Shown in pieces: positions 8,606-17,184 of a DNA stretch of 64,000 nucleotides. The notes under the pieces were generated by a model. It was not told where the DNA came from and searched no databases. It saw nothing but the letters and a program-made list of their open reading frames with translations. Both the position numbers and the translations under genes were made by a program. Origin of the DNA: Streptomyces sp. col6 (lineage in GTDB: Bacteria; Actinomycetota; Actinomycetes; Streptomycetales; Streptomycetaceae); assembly GCF_008042035.1 (NCBI RefSeq), contig NZ_RDBL01000009.1, positions 1-64,000 on the forward strand, written 5' to 3'. The first letter of the stretch is position 1. Each line of letters starts with the position of its first letter.

Positions 8606-9687
8606 GTCGCCCGCCTGGTGCGGTAGAGGACGAGGACGAAGGCGGGCACGCCGATCAGAGCGGTGACGACCCCCACCGGCACCTCCTGCGGGTCGAGGAC
8701 GGTCCGGGCGAGCGTGTCGACCCAGACGAGGAAGACGGCCCCGGCGAGTGCGGTGACCGGCAGCAGCCTGCGGTGGCCGGAGCCGGTGAGCGCGCGGGCC
8801 GCGTGCGGCAGGACCAGGCCGACGAAGCCGATGGCACCGGCCGAGCTGACCAGCGCGGCGGTCAGCAGCGCGGTCGTGCAGAGCAGGACGGTACGGGTGC
8901 GTGCGACGTTCACGCCGAGGGCGGCGGCGGCGTCCTGGCCGAAGGCGAACGCGTCCAGCGTCCGGGCGTGGCCGAGGCAGATCAGCAGGCTGACGGCGAG
9001 GACGGCGGAGCAGATCCAGACATCGGTCCAGCCGACCCCGCCGAGCGAGCCGAGGAGCCAGAACAGCACTCCGCGGGTCTGCTCGGCATCGGCGGCCGTC
9101 ATGACGACGAAGGAGGTGAGCGCCGAGAACAGCTGCATGGCGGCGACCCCGGAGAGCACGACGCGGTCGGTGGAGCCGCCGAGGGTGTGGCTGAGCAGCA
9201 TCACCAGGGCGAAGGAGCAGAGCGCTCCGATGAACGCCCCGGCCGGCAGCGAGACCGCTCCCCCGCCGACGCCGAGCACGACGACCAGGACCGCACCGGT
9301 GGAGGCCCCGGAGGAGACGCCGAGGACGAACGGGTCGGCCAGCGGGTTGCGCAGCAGGGACTGCATGACGGTCCCGCAGACCGCGAGCCCCGCACCGCAG
9401 ACGGCGGCGAGCAGGGTGCGCGGCATGCGCAGGTTCCAGATGATGCCGTCGCGGATCGGGCTGAGCCGTGCCTCGCCCATGCCGAGGTGCGCGGCGACGG
9501 CGGACCAGACGTCCGCGACGGAGATACGGGCCGGGCCGATGGTGACGGCGACCGCGATGGACAGGGCGAGCAGCAGGGCGCCGCCGGTCCACAGGAGCCC
9601 GCCGCTCAGGGCCCGCAGGCGGGGGCGGCGGCCGGGTGCCTGCGCCGGGTGTGCGACGGGCACCGCGGTCCGATGGGTGTCCGTCAC
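8602..9687 (-). CDS. btuC: Corrinoid ABC transporter permease (FecCD/BtuC family)
   Basis: 361 aa from GTG 9687, overlapping the stop of the binding protein gene (GTGA at 9684-9687). A typical FecCD permease with about ten membrane helices. Characteristic stretches are LRMPRTLLAAVCGAGLAVCGTVMQSLLRNPLADP, LGVSSGAS and the cytoplasmic loop IGFVGLVLPHAARAL that contacts the ATPase. It forms the membrane channel of the importer encoded with genes on both sides. Expression should follow the cobalamin riboswitch at the head of the operon. Confidence 0.93.
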   Translation of the reverse strand: MTDTHRTAVPVAHPAQAPGRRPRLRALSGGLLWTGGALLLALSIAVAVTIGPARISVADVWSAVAAHLGMGEARLSPIRDGIIWNLRMPRTLLAAVCGAGLAVCGTVMQSLLRNPLADPFVLGVSSGASTGAVLVVVLGVGGGAVSLPAGAFIGALCSFALVMLLSHTLGGSTDRVVLSGVAAMQLFSALTSFVVMTAADAEQTRGVLFWLLGSLGGVGWTDVWICSAVLAVSLLICLGHARTLDAFAFGQDAAAALGVNVARTRTVLLCTTALLTAALVSSAGAIGFVGLVLPHAARALTGSGHRRLLPVTALAGAVFLVWVDTLARTVLDPQEVPVGVVTALIGVPAFVLVLYRTRRAT

Positions 9688-10730
9688 CCCGCGAGCCCGA
9701 ACTCGCGCAGTCCGGCGGCCAGTTGTTCCAGGCCCTCGACGGTGCGGATGGTCGGGTTCATGGCCTGGCCGCTGAGCAGGACGTAGCGCTTGTGGCGTAC
9801 GGCGTCCATCTTCTTCGTGACGGGGTTCGACTCCAGGAAGGCGATCTTCCCGGCGGCGCTCTCCGCGGTCTGCGACTTGCGGGTGAGGTCGCCGATGACC
9901 AGGACGTCCGGGTTGCGGTCGGCGACGGTCTCCCAGTTGATCTGGGGCCACTCGTCGTGGGTGTCGTCGAAGGCGTTCTTCACACCGAGTTCCCGGGTGA
10001 TGATGCCCGGTGCACCGCAGCAGCCCGCCAGGTACGGGGACTCGGAGTTGGCGAACCAGTACAGGACGGAGGTGCCGGAGGCGTCGATGCCGTCGGTGGC
10101 CTTGCGGATACGGGTGCGGAGCTGCCCGACGAGCTTCTCGCCGCGCTCGGGGACGCCGAAGACGCGGGCGAGGTCGCGTACTTCGTCGTAGACGCTGTCC
10201 ATGGTGAGGGCGCCGGTGCGGACGCCGTCGCCGTCCTTGGTGTTGTCCTTGGCCGTGCAGTCGGCGGGGGCGACATAGGTGGAGACGCCCAGCTTCTCGA
10301 ACTGCTCGCGCGGGGCGACTCCGCCCTTGGCGAGGGTCGACTCGAAGTCGGCGGCGACGAAGTCGGGTTCCTGGTCGAGGACCTTCTCGGACGAGGGCCG
10401 GTTGTCGGCGATCCGCTGCACGCCCGCGTTGGCCTTCTCCAGGCCCTTCATCACCGGGTCGGTCCAGGTGGCGGTGGCGGCGATCCGGTCCTGGAGGCCG
10501 AGCGAGAGCAGGATCTCGGTCGTGCCCTGGTCGACGGAGACGGCGCGCCGGGGCGGGGCGTCCACGGTCACGGTGCGCCCGCAGTTCTTCAGGGTGACCG
10601 GATAGCCGTCCGCCCTGCCCGGTGCGTCGGCCTTCCCGGACGGCGATCCGCCGCAGGCCGTCAGCAGCAGGAGGGCGGCGGTGAGCAGGGCGGCGGAACG
10701 GACACGGCCTATCGGGGGCACGGGGTACAC
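9684..10730 (-). CDS. btuF: Corrinoid ABC transporter substrate-binding lipoprotein
   Basis: 348 aa from GTG 10730; a second GTG three codons in is possible. A lipoprotein signal ends at the lipobox LLTAC (Cys26), so the mature protein is lipid-anchored outside the membrane. The rest is a class III periplasmic-binding fold (BtuF/FepB type), with PRRAVSVDQGTTEILLSLGL near the start and a long connecting helix. Two cysteines in the CCGAPG segment are notable. Ligand assignment as cobalamin or a precursor rests on the upstream riboswitch and CbiZ, not on binding residues. Confidence 0.9.
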   Translation of the reverse strand: MYPVPPIGRVRSAALLTAALLLLTACGGSPSGKADAPGRADGYPVTLKNCGRTVTVDAPPRRAVSVDQGTTEILLSLGLQDRIAATATWTDPVMKGLEKANAGVQRIADNRPSSEKVLDQEPDFVAADFESTLAKGGVAPREQFEKLGVSTYVAPADCTAKDNTKDGDGVRTGALTMDSVYDEVRDLARVFGVPERGEKLVGQLRTRIRKATDGIDASGTSVLYWFANSESPYLAGCCGAPGIITRELGVKNAFDDTHDEWPQINWETVADRNPDVLVIGDLTRKSQTAESAAGKIAFLESNPVTKKMDAVRHKRYVLLSGQAMNPTIRTVEGLEQLAAGLREFGLAG

Positions 10731-10797
10731 CTCGGCGTCTCTGGGCCCATGCGCGGGGCCCGCTGTACGGAATCCGCCGCCCGGTCCCGGGCGGCGG

Positions 10798-10970
10798 TCG
10801 CCAGCAGGTCTTCGGACTCGGGTTCACGCGGACGGGACGCCTTCCCGGGAGACGGTGGTCTCCCAGTGGCCGTGGCCCCGCCCGTCCCCCTCACCGCTGC
10901 GCGTCAGTTCCGGATTCGCACCGGATTCCCTGACTCCACACGTGGAGTTCGACTGGCCCCGGCACGCTAC
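10798..10970 (-). ncRNA. Cobalamin (B12) riboswitch
   Basis: Reading the minus strand from about 10970, the leader holds the hallmark segments of the cobalamin aptamer. These are GGGAATCCGGTGCGAATCC, then CTGACGCGCAGCGGT, the B12 box GCCACTGG (about 10862-10870), and the closing GAGTCCGAAGACCTGCTGGC (about 10802-10822). A GC-rich hairpin (GCCGCCCGG...CCGGGCGGC, about 10779-10800) follows and may be the expression platform. It lies about 70 bases ahead of the binding-lipoprotein start, so adenosylcobalamin should repress the btuFCD operon. Confidence 0.95.
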
Positions 10971-11032
10971 CACGGGCGTCTGCGCAGCTCAGCGGCGCCT
11001 CCGGACCGCCCTCCCGCACCCGGGAGGCCGGC

Positions 11033-12256
11033 TCACGGGCGCTGGAGCGCGACCACCGCGTTGTGCCCGCCGAAGCCGAAGGAGTGGCTGACGGCCCGGC
11101 GGACGGGCCGCACCAGCGGCACCTTGGTGACGCAGTCGATCTCGAACCCGGGCGCGGGGGCGTCCAGGTTCGCGACGGGCGGGATCACCCCGCGCTGGAG
11201 CGTGAGGATCGTCAGCCCCGCCTCGATCGCCCCGGCCGCGCCCATGCAGTGGCCGAGCACGCCCTTCGGGGCGGTGACGGGCGGCCGGTGCGGGTACACC
11301 CGGCTGATCAGCGCGGCCTCGGCGGCGTCGTTGTGCACGGTCGCGGTGCCGTGCGCGTTGACGTGCTCGACCTCGTCGGCCCGCCAGCCCGCGTCGCGCA
11401 GGGCGGCCTCGACGGCGGCGCGGGCGATCCGGCCGTCGGGGTGCGGGCTGGTGGGGTGATGGGCGTCCGTGGTGGCGCCGGTGCCGGCGAGCAGGGCCCG
11501 GGGTGCGGCGCCCCTGGCCTCCGCGTCGGCGGCGCGTTCCAGCACCATGACGGCCGCGCCCTCGCCCATGACGAGTCCGGCCCGGTCGGCGGCGAAGGGC
11601 CGGCTGAGCCGGGACAGGTCGCCGTCCGCGCGGGCGCCGGCCCCGGACCGGGCGAACCCGGTCATGGCGATCGGGAACACGGTCGACTCGGTGGCCCCCG
11701 CGACGGCCACGTCGCACTGCCCGGTGACCAGCAGGTCCCGGGCGACGGACAGCGCGGTGACACCGGACGAACAGGCCGTGCAGGGGGCCATGCTGGGTCC
11801 GGTGGCCCGCATCTCGATCGCGATCTCGGCGGCGGGCATGTTGGGGATGGTCAGCAGGACACCGGCCGGCGAGGTCGCCTCCGGTCCCCGCCGCTCCAGG
11901 ACCAGCGCCTGGTCGGTGAGGTGCGCGGAGCCGCCGCTGCTGGTGCCGACGACGACGGCGACCCGGCTCCCGTCCCAGCCCGCCGGGTCGAGCCCCGCGT
12001 CGGCGACGGCCTCCCGGGCCGCCAGCACGGCGAACTTGACGTACCTGCCCATCCGGAAGGCCGTACGGCGGCCGACCGCGGCGTCCAGGTCGATGCCGTC
12101 GACCACGCAGGCGAAGTCGATCGCGCACCCTTCGAGCGCGGGGACGCTACGGGCCGGGCTCACCGCGGCGCAGACTCCGTCCCAGGTGGACTCGGTGTCG
12201 TTGCCGACCGGGGTGATCATGCCCAGCCCGGTGACGGCGATGGCCGGTGTGTTCAT
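11033..12256 (-). CDS. Beta-ketoacyl-ACP synthase II-like (KAS, first copy)
   Basis: 407-aa thiolase-fold condensing enzyme of the FabF/type II PKS class. The active site is complete: Cys162 in TACSSG, His302 in NAHGTAT, Lys331 and His336 in APKGVLGH. The C-terminal SHSFGFGGHN is conserved. It therefore should condense, unlike chain-length-factor partners that lack the cysteine. It shares long stretches with the second KAS at 14652-15899, so the two are paralogues. Its start overlaps the ACP stop (ATGA). Last gene of the five-gene operon. Role in fatty-acid-like or polyene-type chain building is inferred from context. Confidence 0.93.
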   Translation of the reverse strand: MNTPAIAVTGLGMITPVGNDTESTWDGVCAAVSPARSVPALEGCAIDFACVVDGIDLDAAVGRRTAFRMGRYVKFAVLAAREAVADAGLDPAGWDGSRVAVVVGTSSGGSAHLTDQALVLERRGPEATSPAGVLLTIPNMPAAEIAIEMRATGPSMAPCTACSSGVTALSVARDLLVTGQCDVAVAGATESTVFPIAMTGFARSGAGARADGDLSRLSRPFAADRAGLVMGEGAAVMVLERAADAEARGAAPRALLAGTGATTDAHHPTSPHPDGRIARAAVEAALRDAGWRADEVEHVNAHGTATVHNDAAEAALISRVYPHRPPVTAPKGVLGHCMGAAGAIEAGLTILTLQRGVIPPVANLDAPAPGFEIDCVTKVPLVRPVRRAVSHSFGFGGHNAVVALQRP

Positions 12257-12495
12257 CGGGCGGTGCTCACCGCCGCGTGGAGGTGCGCCGTGAGCTCGGC
12301 GAGGGTCGTCCCCCGGGACGGCGTTCCCGTGTCCAGCTCGACACCGGTGGCCTCCCGGAGGACGACGGCGAACTCCGCTGCGGCGAGGGAGTCCATGTCC
12401 AGGCTGTCCATGGTGGATCCCGGAAGGATCTCGGCCACCGGAACCTTGAAGGTACGGCTGAGTACGTCGGTGATCCGGGGGTCGATCGTGCTCAT
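12253..12495 (-). CDS. Acyl carrier protein
   Basis: 80 aa with the typical four-helix carrier pattern. The phosphopantetheine attachment site is Ser36 in LDMDSLAAAEF. Acidic helix II residues follow. It is translationally coupled to the downstream KAS. A dedicated carrier between a KAS and an oxidase suggests a specialised acyl chain rather than housekeeping fatty acid synthesis. The Sfp-type transferase at 30002-30736 is the only activating enzyme in the window. Confidence 0.92.
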   Translation of the reverse strand: MSTIDPRITDVLSRTFKVPVAEILPGSTMDSLDMDSLAAAEFAVVLREATGVELDTGTPSRGTTLAELTAHLHAAVSTAR

Positions 12496-12585
12496 GGTCT
12501 TCCTTTCCTCATGGCCATCGCGTGCGGGTGTCCGGCGCCCGTGCGCACGTCCCGACGCCGGAACAACTGAGCAGCGTCAATCCGG

Positions 12586-12741
12586 TTACGCCTTGCGGCG
12601 AACCGATTCGGCATCGCTCGTCCGCGCGCCTCCGGTCCGGCGCGCGAGCAGCGCGACGGTGGTCCAGTACGCGAGGAGTACGGCCCCGGTCCCGAGTCCC
12701 TGCACGGCCTGCGCGGCGCGGCGCGCCCGCGTGCCCCTCAT
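12586..12741 (-). CDS. Small single-span membrane protein (51 aa)
   Basis: Begins MRGTRARRAAQ at ATG 12741, overlapping the stop of the upstream oxidase gene (ATGA, 12738-12741), and ends at 12586. A basic N-terminus precedes one hydrophobic segment (about residues 15-33, GLGTGAVLLAYWTTVALLA), then an Arg/Ser-rich tail. I recognise no family. The stop-start overlap and the position inside the KAS/ACP operon argue that it is a real gene, possibly a membrane anchor for the complex. Confidence is limited by its small size. Confidence 0.6.
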   Translation of the reverse strand: MRGTRARRAAQAVQGLGTGAVLLAYWTTVALLARRTGGARTSDAESVRRKA

Positions 12742-14600
12742 CGCCGCGCCTCCTGGTGCCAGTGGGCATCGGGATCGTCGTAGGCGTCGGCGTAGCGGGC
12801 GCCCGTGATCGGCCAGTCGGCGAGCACCTCGTCGGGGAGGGCGAAGGCGTCGGCGAGCTCGGGGAGATGGCCCGCCACCGCGGCGATGAGCTGTTCGGTG
12901 TGGTCCGTCAGCGCCTCGGCCTGACCGCCGCTCAGGTGGCCGGCCGCGAGGAGGTCGCCGCTGACCCGGGCGATCCGGCCGAGGGCGAACAGCCGGGCCA
13001 GCTCGTCCAGCCGGTCCCGGTCGGGCCCGGCGGGCAGCGCCTCGACCGCGTCGGCGTACGCCTCGGCCGCCTCCCGGCAGGCGTGCGCGTCGACCCCGCG
13101 CAGGGCGGGGCCCGATGCGGCGTTCCACCGCTCCAGCGGGCTGCCGTGGGCGACGGGAGCCATGCGGGCGGCGGCGCGCGCGAACCACAGCTCCTCCGCC
13201 CGGCCCAGGAGCCCGGCCAGGAACCGCAGGTCGGTGAGGTCACCGGTGACCGGATCGGCCGGCTCGTGCGAGGCGCCGGCCGCGAGCAGGGCGGCGGCGG
13301 CCCTGGCGTGGACCGCGAGGTTGTCGCCCTCGGCGGTGATGGCGCCCTCGACGCCGGTGACGAGCACGGACATCCCGTTGTTCTCCAGCAGGCCCTGGGC
13401 GCCGCAGCGTTCGCGTGACTCGACGATCACGGCGCGGGCCCGCCAGGTGATCCAGCCCTTGGCGATGTCGACCAGCCGTTCGGCCGCCTCGCGCTCGGCC
13501 TCGGGCCCCGCCCCGGCCGCTTCCCAGCGGTCCAGGACGCGCCGGTGCAACAGGCTCATGGCGAAGACGGTGGCCATGGCCTCGGCGAGCGGCCCGTGGT
13601 GGGTGCGGTACGCGAGCACCGGCAGCTGCGCCCCGCGGCCGGCGGAGACATGGCGGTGGCCGCCATAACGCACCGCGACGGCCAGCGTGGCGCGGGCGGA
13701 GCCGACGGCGCTGGCGCTCATGCAGATCCTGCCGGTGACGACCCGGGCGATGGAGGCGAGGAAGCGGCGCCTGCGGCCCTCGACTGCGCTGCGGAACACC
13801 CCGTCGTCGCCGATCCTCCCCTGCGGCCCCGTCAGCAGGGCGTCGCGTCCCACGAAGACGTGGTCGAAGGAGGTCAGGCAGTGGTCGACGGGGCTGCCCA
13901 TGCGCGCCGGGAGCCTGCGCACGCGTACACCGGGCACGGGGCGGGTGCCGTCGGTGAGGGGCACCAGCAGCAGGAACACCCCGTGATCGGCTCCTCCGGC
14001 GATCAGGCGGGCCGCGACGAGGCCCGATTTGGGGCCGCCGGCGAGACCGGTGTTGGGCATGAACTTCTGCGCGCCGCAGCGCGGGGTGTGCAGGACGAAC
14101 CCGTCGCGCACGGGGTCGTAGGTGGCGGTCGTCTCGACGGCCGCCGCGTCGTTCCCGTGCGCCACCTCCGTACACAGGAAGGTTCCGGTGCGCCGCAGTT
14201 CGAGGAAGTCGGACAGGTCGCGGGAGACGTCGCCCTCATGGTCGAGGAGGCTGCCGAGGAAGAGGTTGTAGTGGATGCCCGCGATGGTCGCGAAGGCCGG
14301 GTCGACGGGGGCGAGCCACTCGTGCAGCGCCGCCAGCGCCCGGAAGTCGGAGGCCGGGCGGGCCGCGCTGTCCAGGGCGTCGTTGAGGCTGCGCAGTCGG
14401 GCGTACGCGCGGGAGAGCCGTTCGTCCGGGGTACCCGCCTCGGGTCCGACGGGCAGGCGGAACGGCTCGGTGGCGGCGAGCCGTCGCCAGAAGCCGTGTT
14501 CGCGGCGGGCGTCGGAGCCCAGGAGTACGGAGGTGAGCGGGCGTTCAAGGGGCTCGGCGCCGGTCCCCGTGGCGCCGTCGCTGTCGAGCGTGGTGGTCAT
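12738..14600 (-). CDS. Acyl-CoA oxidase/dehydrogenase family flavoprotein
   Basis: 620 aa, the length of acyl-CoA oxidases rather than the roughly 380 aa of dehydrogenases. Recognisable pieces are the FAD-proximal CTEVAHGNDAAAVETTATYD segment (about 145-165), the following QKFMPNTG region, the GRRRRFLASIARVVTGRI helix and the C-terminal RERCGAQGLLENNGM. These match the acyl-CoA oxidase (ACOX) pattern. It would introduce an alpha,beta double bond into an acyl thioester. Within this operon the substrate could be an ACP-bound chain made by the two KAS enzymes; that is inference. It lies 51 bp from the second KAS. Confidence 0.85.
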   Translation of the reverse strand: MTTTLDSDGATGTGAEPLERPLTSVLLGSDARREHGFWRRLAATEPFRLPVGPEAGTPDERLSRAYARLRSLNDALDSAARPASDFRALAALHEWLAPVDPAFATIAGIHYNLFLGSLLDHEGDVSRDLSDFLELRRTGTFLCTEVAHGNDAAAVETTATYDPVRDGFVLHTPRCGAQKFMPNTGLAGGPKSGLVAARLIAGGADHGVFLLLVPLTDGTRPVPGVRVRRLPARMGSPVDHCLTSFDHVFVGRDALLTGPQGRIGDDGVFRSAVEGRRRRFLASIARVVTGRICMSASAVGSARATLAVAVRYGGHRHVSAGRGAQLPVLAYRTHHGPLAEAMATVFAMSLLHRRVLDRWEAAGAGPEAEREAAERLVDIAKGWITWRARAVIVESRERCGAQGLLENNGMSVLVTGVEGAITAEGDNLAVHARAAAALLAAGASHEPADPVTGDLTDLRFLAGLLGRAEELWFARAAARMAPVAHGSPLERWNAASGPALRGVDAHACREAAEAYADAVEALPAGPDRDRLDELARLFALGRIARVSGDLLAAGHLSGGQAEALTDHTEQLIAAVAGHLPELADAFALPDEVLADWPITGARYADAYDDPDAHWHQEARR

Positions 14601-14651
14601 ACAAAGCTGAACGACCGGCGCACGGTCAGGACACCGGGATCGCGCAGTTGT

Positions 14652-15899
14652 TCACCGGTCGGCGTGCCGGGCGCGTTCGAAGGCGAGCACGACGTTGTGG
14701 CCGCCGAAGCCGAAGGAGTGGCTGACCGCACGGCGGACCTCCTGGCGGCGCGGCCGCTTGGTCACGCAGTCGATGTCCCACTCGGCGGGCGGGGCATCCA
14801 GGTTGGCGACCGGCGGGACCAGCCCGTGTTCCAGGGTCAGTACGGTGGCGGCGGCCTCGATCGCCCCGCCGGCGGCGAGCGTGTGCCCGAGGACGCCCTT
14901 CGGGGCGGTGACCGAGGGGCGGTGCGGGAAGAGGCCGGAGATCAGCGCGGCCTCCATCGCGTCGTTGAGCGGGGTGGAGGTGCCGTGGGCGTTGACGTGA
15001 TCGACCTGGTGCGCGGCCCAGCCCGCCGAGTCCAGGGCGGCCTCGGCGGCGCGCCGCGCACCGCGGCCCGACGGGTCGGGGGCGGTGGGGTGGTGGGCGT
15101 CGGTGGCGGACCCGGACCCGGCGAGCACGGCCCGTGCGCGGGCTCCCCGGGCCGCCGCGTGCGCCGCCCGCTCCAGGACCAGCACGCCGGCGCCCTCGCC
15201 CAGGACGAAGCCGTCGCGGTCGGGGGCGAAGGGGCGGGAGGCGCCGGCCGGGTCGCCAGTACGTGTCGACAGCGCGCCCAGCTGGGCGAAGGCGGCGACC
15301 ACAAGGGGCGTCAGGACGGATTCCGCGCCGCCCGCGACCACGATGTCGCACCGGCCGGCGGCGAGGAGGTCGTGCGCGGTGGCGAGGGCGGTGGCGCCCG
15401 AGGCGCAGGCGGTGGCCGGGGCGAGGCCGGGGCCGTGGGCGCCCAGGTCGATGGCGATCTCACCGGCGGCCGCGTTGGGCATCATCATCGGTACGAGGAG
15501 CGGGGAGACGGCCTGCGGCCCGTTCGCGTCGAGCCGGCGGACGTTGTCCACGAGTACGGGGACCCCGCCCACGCCGACGCCCAGCACCACGCCGACCCGG
15601 CCGCCGTCCCAGCGCTCCGGGCGCAGTCCGGCGTCGGCGACGGCCCGGCGCGCGGCGACCAGGGCCATCTTCACGAACCGGGCCATGCGCCAGCCGGCGC
15701 GCCCGCCCACGGCCTCGTCCAGATCGGTCGCATCGGCCCGGCAGGCGAAGTCGGCGGGCAGGCCTGCCAGTTCCCCGCAGCGCCGGGCCGTCGGCCGGCC
15801 CGCGCACAGCCCCGCCCAGAAGGTGTCCTCGTCGTCGCCCACGGGGGTGACCAGGCCCAGCCCGGTCACCACGGTCGTCGTCCTCGCGTCCCGCGCCAT
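14652..15899 (-). CDS. Beta-ketoacyl-ACP synthase II-like (KAS, second copy)
   Basis: 415 aa from ATG 15899, with the RBS AAGGGGAGGG upstream. Complete catalytic set: Cys165 in TACASG, His305 in NAHGTST, Lys334 and His339 in APKGVLGH. It is a clear paralogue of the KAS at 11033-12256; both share the unusual RMxRxVKxA...AVADAGLxPxxWDG region and the C-terminal SHSFGFGGHN. Two active condensing enzymes rather than a KAS/chain-length-factor pair is atypical for aromatic type II PKS. First gene of the operon. Confidence 0.92.
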   Translation of the reverse strand: MARDARTTTVVTGLGLVTPVGDDEDTFWAGLCAGRPTARRCGELAGLPADFACRADATDLDEAVGGRAGWRMARFVKMALVAARRAVADAGLRPERWDGGRVGVVLGVGVGGVPVLVDNVRRLDANGPQAVSPLLVPMMMPNAAAGEIAIDLGAHGPGLAPATACASGATALATAHDLLAAGRCDIVVAGGAESVLTPLVVAAFAQLGALSTRTGDPAGASRPFAPDRDGFVLGEGAGVLVLERAAHAAARGARARAVLAGSGSATDAHHPTAPDPSGRGARRAAEAALDSAGWAAHQVDHVNAHGTSTPLNDAMEAALISGLFPHRPSVTAPKGVLGHTLAAGGAIEAAATVLTLEHGLVPPVANLDAPPAEWDIDCVTKRPRRQEVRRAVSHSFGFGGHNVVLAFERARHADR

Positions 15900-16045
15900 G
15901 CCGGGGCCCTCCCCTTGTTCTCGTCCGGAACCCTGTCCCGTACGGCCCTTGTCCCGCCGGCCTTCGCAAGGGGAACGCGCGGGGGCCCGCCGAGGGTGCG
16001 GGCGCGGTGGGCCGGATGCGGGGCGACGGGCGGGTGCCGGCCCGT

Positions 16046-16978
16046 TCAGTGCCGGGCGAGGGCGGCGCGCAGTTCGGACTCGTCGGGCGGGTTGGCGCCG
16101 GCACGGGCGACGGTGACGGCCGCGGACGCCGCCGCGTGGCGCAGTACGTCGCTCACCGTGTCCCGGTCCGGTGCGCGCAGCCGTTCCCGGCCGGCCTCGC
16201 CGAGCAGGCCGTGGGCGGCGAGGGCATGCAGGGTGCCGGACATGAAGGCGTCCCCCGCGCCCACCGAGTCCACGACGTCGACGGGGAGCGCGCCGATGTC
16301 CACCCGTCCGCCGGGCAGCAGCGCCGTGGCCCCCTCGCCGCCCCGGGTGACGAGGACGAGGGCCGGTCCGGCGGCGAGCCACCGCTCGGCGGCGTCCTCC
16401 GGTTCCCGGCCCGGATACAGCCAGCCCAGGTCCTCGTCGCTCGCCTTGACGACGTCGCTGAGAGCGACGCACCGCTCGACCCGGCGCACGGCGGCCTCGT
16501 GCTCCCCCATCAGCGCGGGCCGCACGTTGGGGTCGTAGCTGACGGTGGCGGCCGTCCGCAGCGACTCTACGGCGGCTAGCACCGTGGCCGCCCCCGGTGC
16601 GGTCACCGCCGCGATCGACCCGGTGTGGACGTGCCGGGGCCGCCGGTCCAGGGCGACCGGACCCAGGGACCAGGTGATCTCGAACGCGTACGAGGCCCGG
16701 CCCTCGTCGTCCAGGGTCACGACGGCCGACGGCGTGGGGTCGGTCGCGTCGTCGTCGAGCACCTCGACCCCGGCCCCGGTGAGGTGTGCGCGGATCAGCC
16801 GCCCGTTGTCGTCCGCGCCCAGCTGCGTGAGCAGGGTCGCGTCGTGGCCGAGCCTGGCCAGGCCGTGGGCCACGTTGGCCGGGCTGCCCCCGGGGTGGAC
16901 CCGGTCGGGGGCGCCCGGGAGCCGGACGATGTCGGCGACGCATTCACCGATGACCAGGAAGTCGGGGCGGTCGGGCAT
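16046..16978 (-). CDS. PfkB family carbohydrate kinase
   Basis: 310 aa from ATG 16978 (MPDRPDFLVIGECVAD). PfkB signatures: the N-terminal GGSPANVA motif (30-37) and the C-terminal catalytic DSVGAGDAF with Asp243 as base and the GAGD anion hole. It resembles fructokinase/2-keto-3-deoxygluconate kinase-like proteins and phosphorylates a sugar with ATP; the exact sugar is open. It is monocistronic, between the KAS operon and the binding-protein-like gene. Confidence 0.9.
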   Translation of the reverse strand: MPDRPDFLVIGECVADIVRLPGAPDRVHPGGSPANVAHGLARLGHDATLLTQLGADDNGRLIRAHLTGAGVEVLDDDATDPTPSAVVTLDDEGRASYAFEITWSLGPVALDRRPRHVHTGSIAAVTAPGAATVLAAVESLRTAATVSYDPNVRPALMGEHEAAVRRVERCVALSDVVKASDEDLGWLYPGREPEDAAERWLAAGPALVLVTRGGEGATALLPGGRVDIGALPVDVVDSVGAGDAFMSGTLHALAAHGLLGEAGRERLRAPDRDTVSDVLRHAAASAAVTVARAGANPPDESELRAALARH

Positions 16979-17153
16979 GGGCGCGGGATCTCCCGGGGTT
17001 CGGTGACGGGTGACGGGCGTCCGGCCTCCCGTACGGTCGCCGGGCACCCGGAAGCACCTTCGCACGCGGCGGCCCGCCGGCGCGCGGGAGGGCGGGCCCG
17101 GCGCGGCCCGGCTCGTCTCAGCGAGGTTCCGCCCGGCGCACGACGTCCGGCAG

Positions 17154-17181
17154 GCGAAGCCCGGCACGCGAAGCCCGGCAC
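17154..17181. repeat. Perfect 14-bp tandem duplication
   Basis: GCGAAGCCCGGCAC occurs twice head to tail (17154-17167 and 17168-17181), directly after the stop of the binding-protein gene on its transcribed strand. Probably replication slippage; no function evident. Confidence 0.8.
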
Positions 17182-17184
17182 GCC

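Noticed and set aside
9684..10730. Iron-siderophore import as the function of the FCD operon
   Set aside because: The fold alone allows it, but the cobalamin riboswitch directly upstream and the nearby CbiZ favour corrinoids.
15460..16104. Minus-strand open frame overlapping the second KAS start
   Set aside because: Out-of-frame shadow rich in Arg/Pro; the KAS frame has complete active-site motifs.
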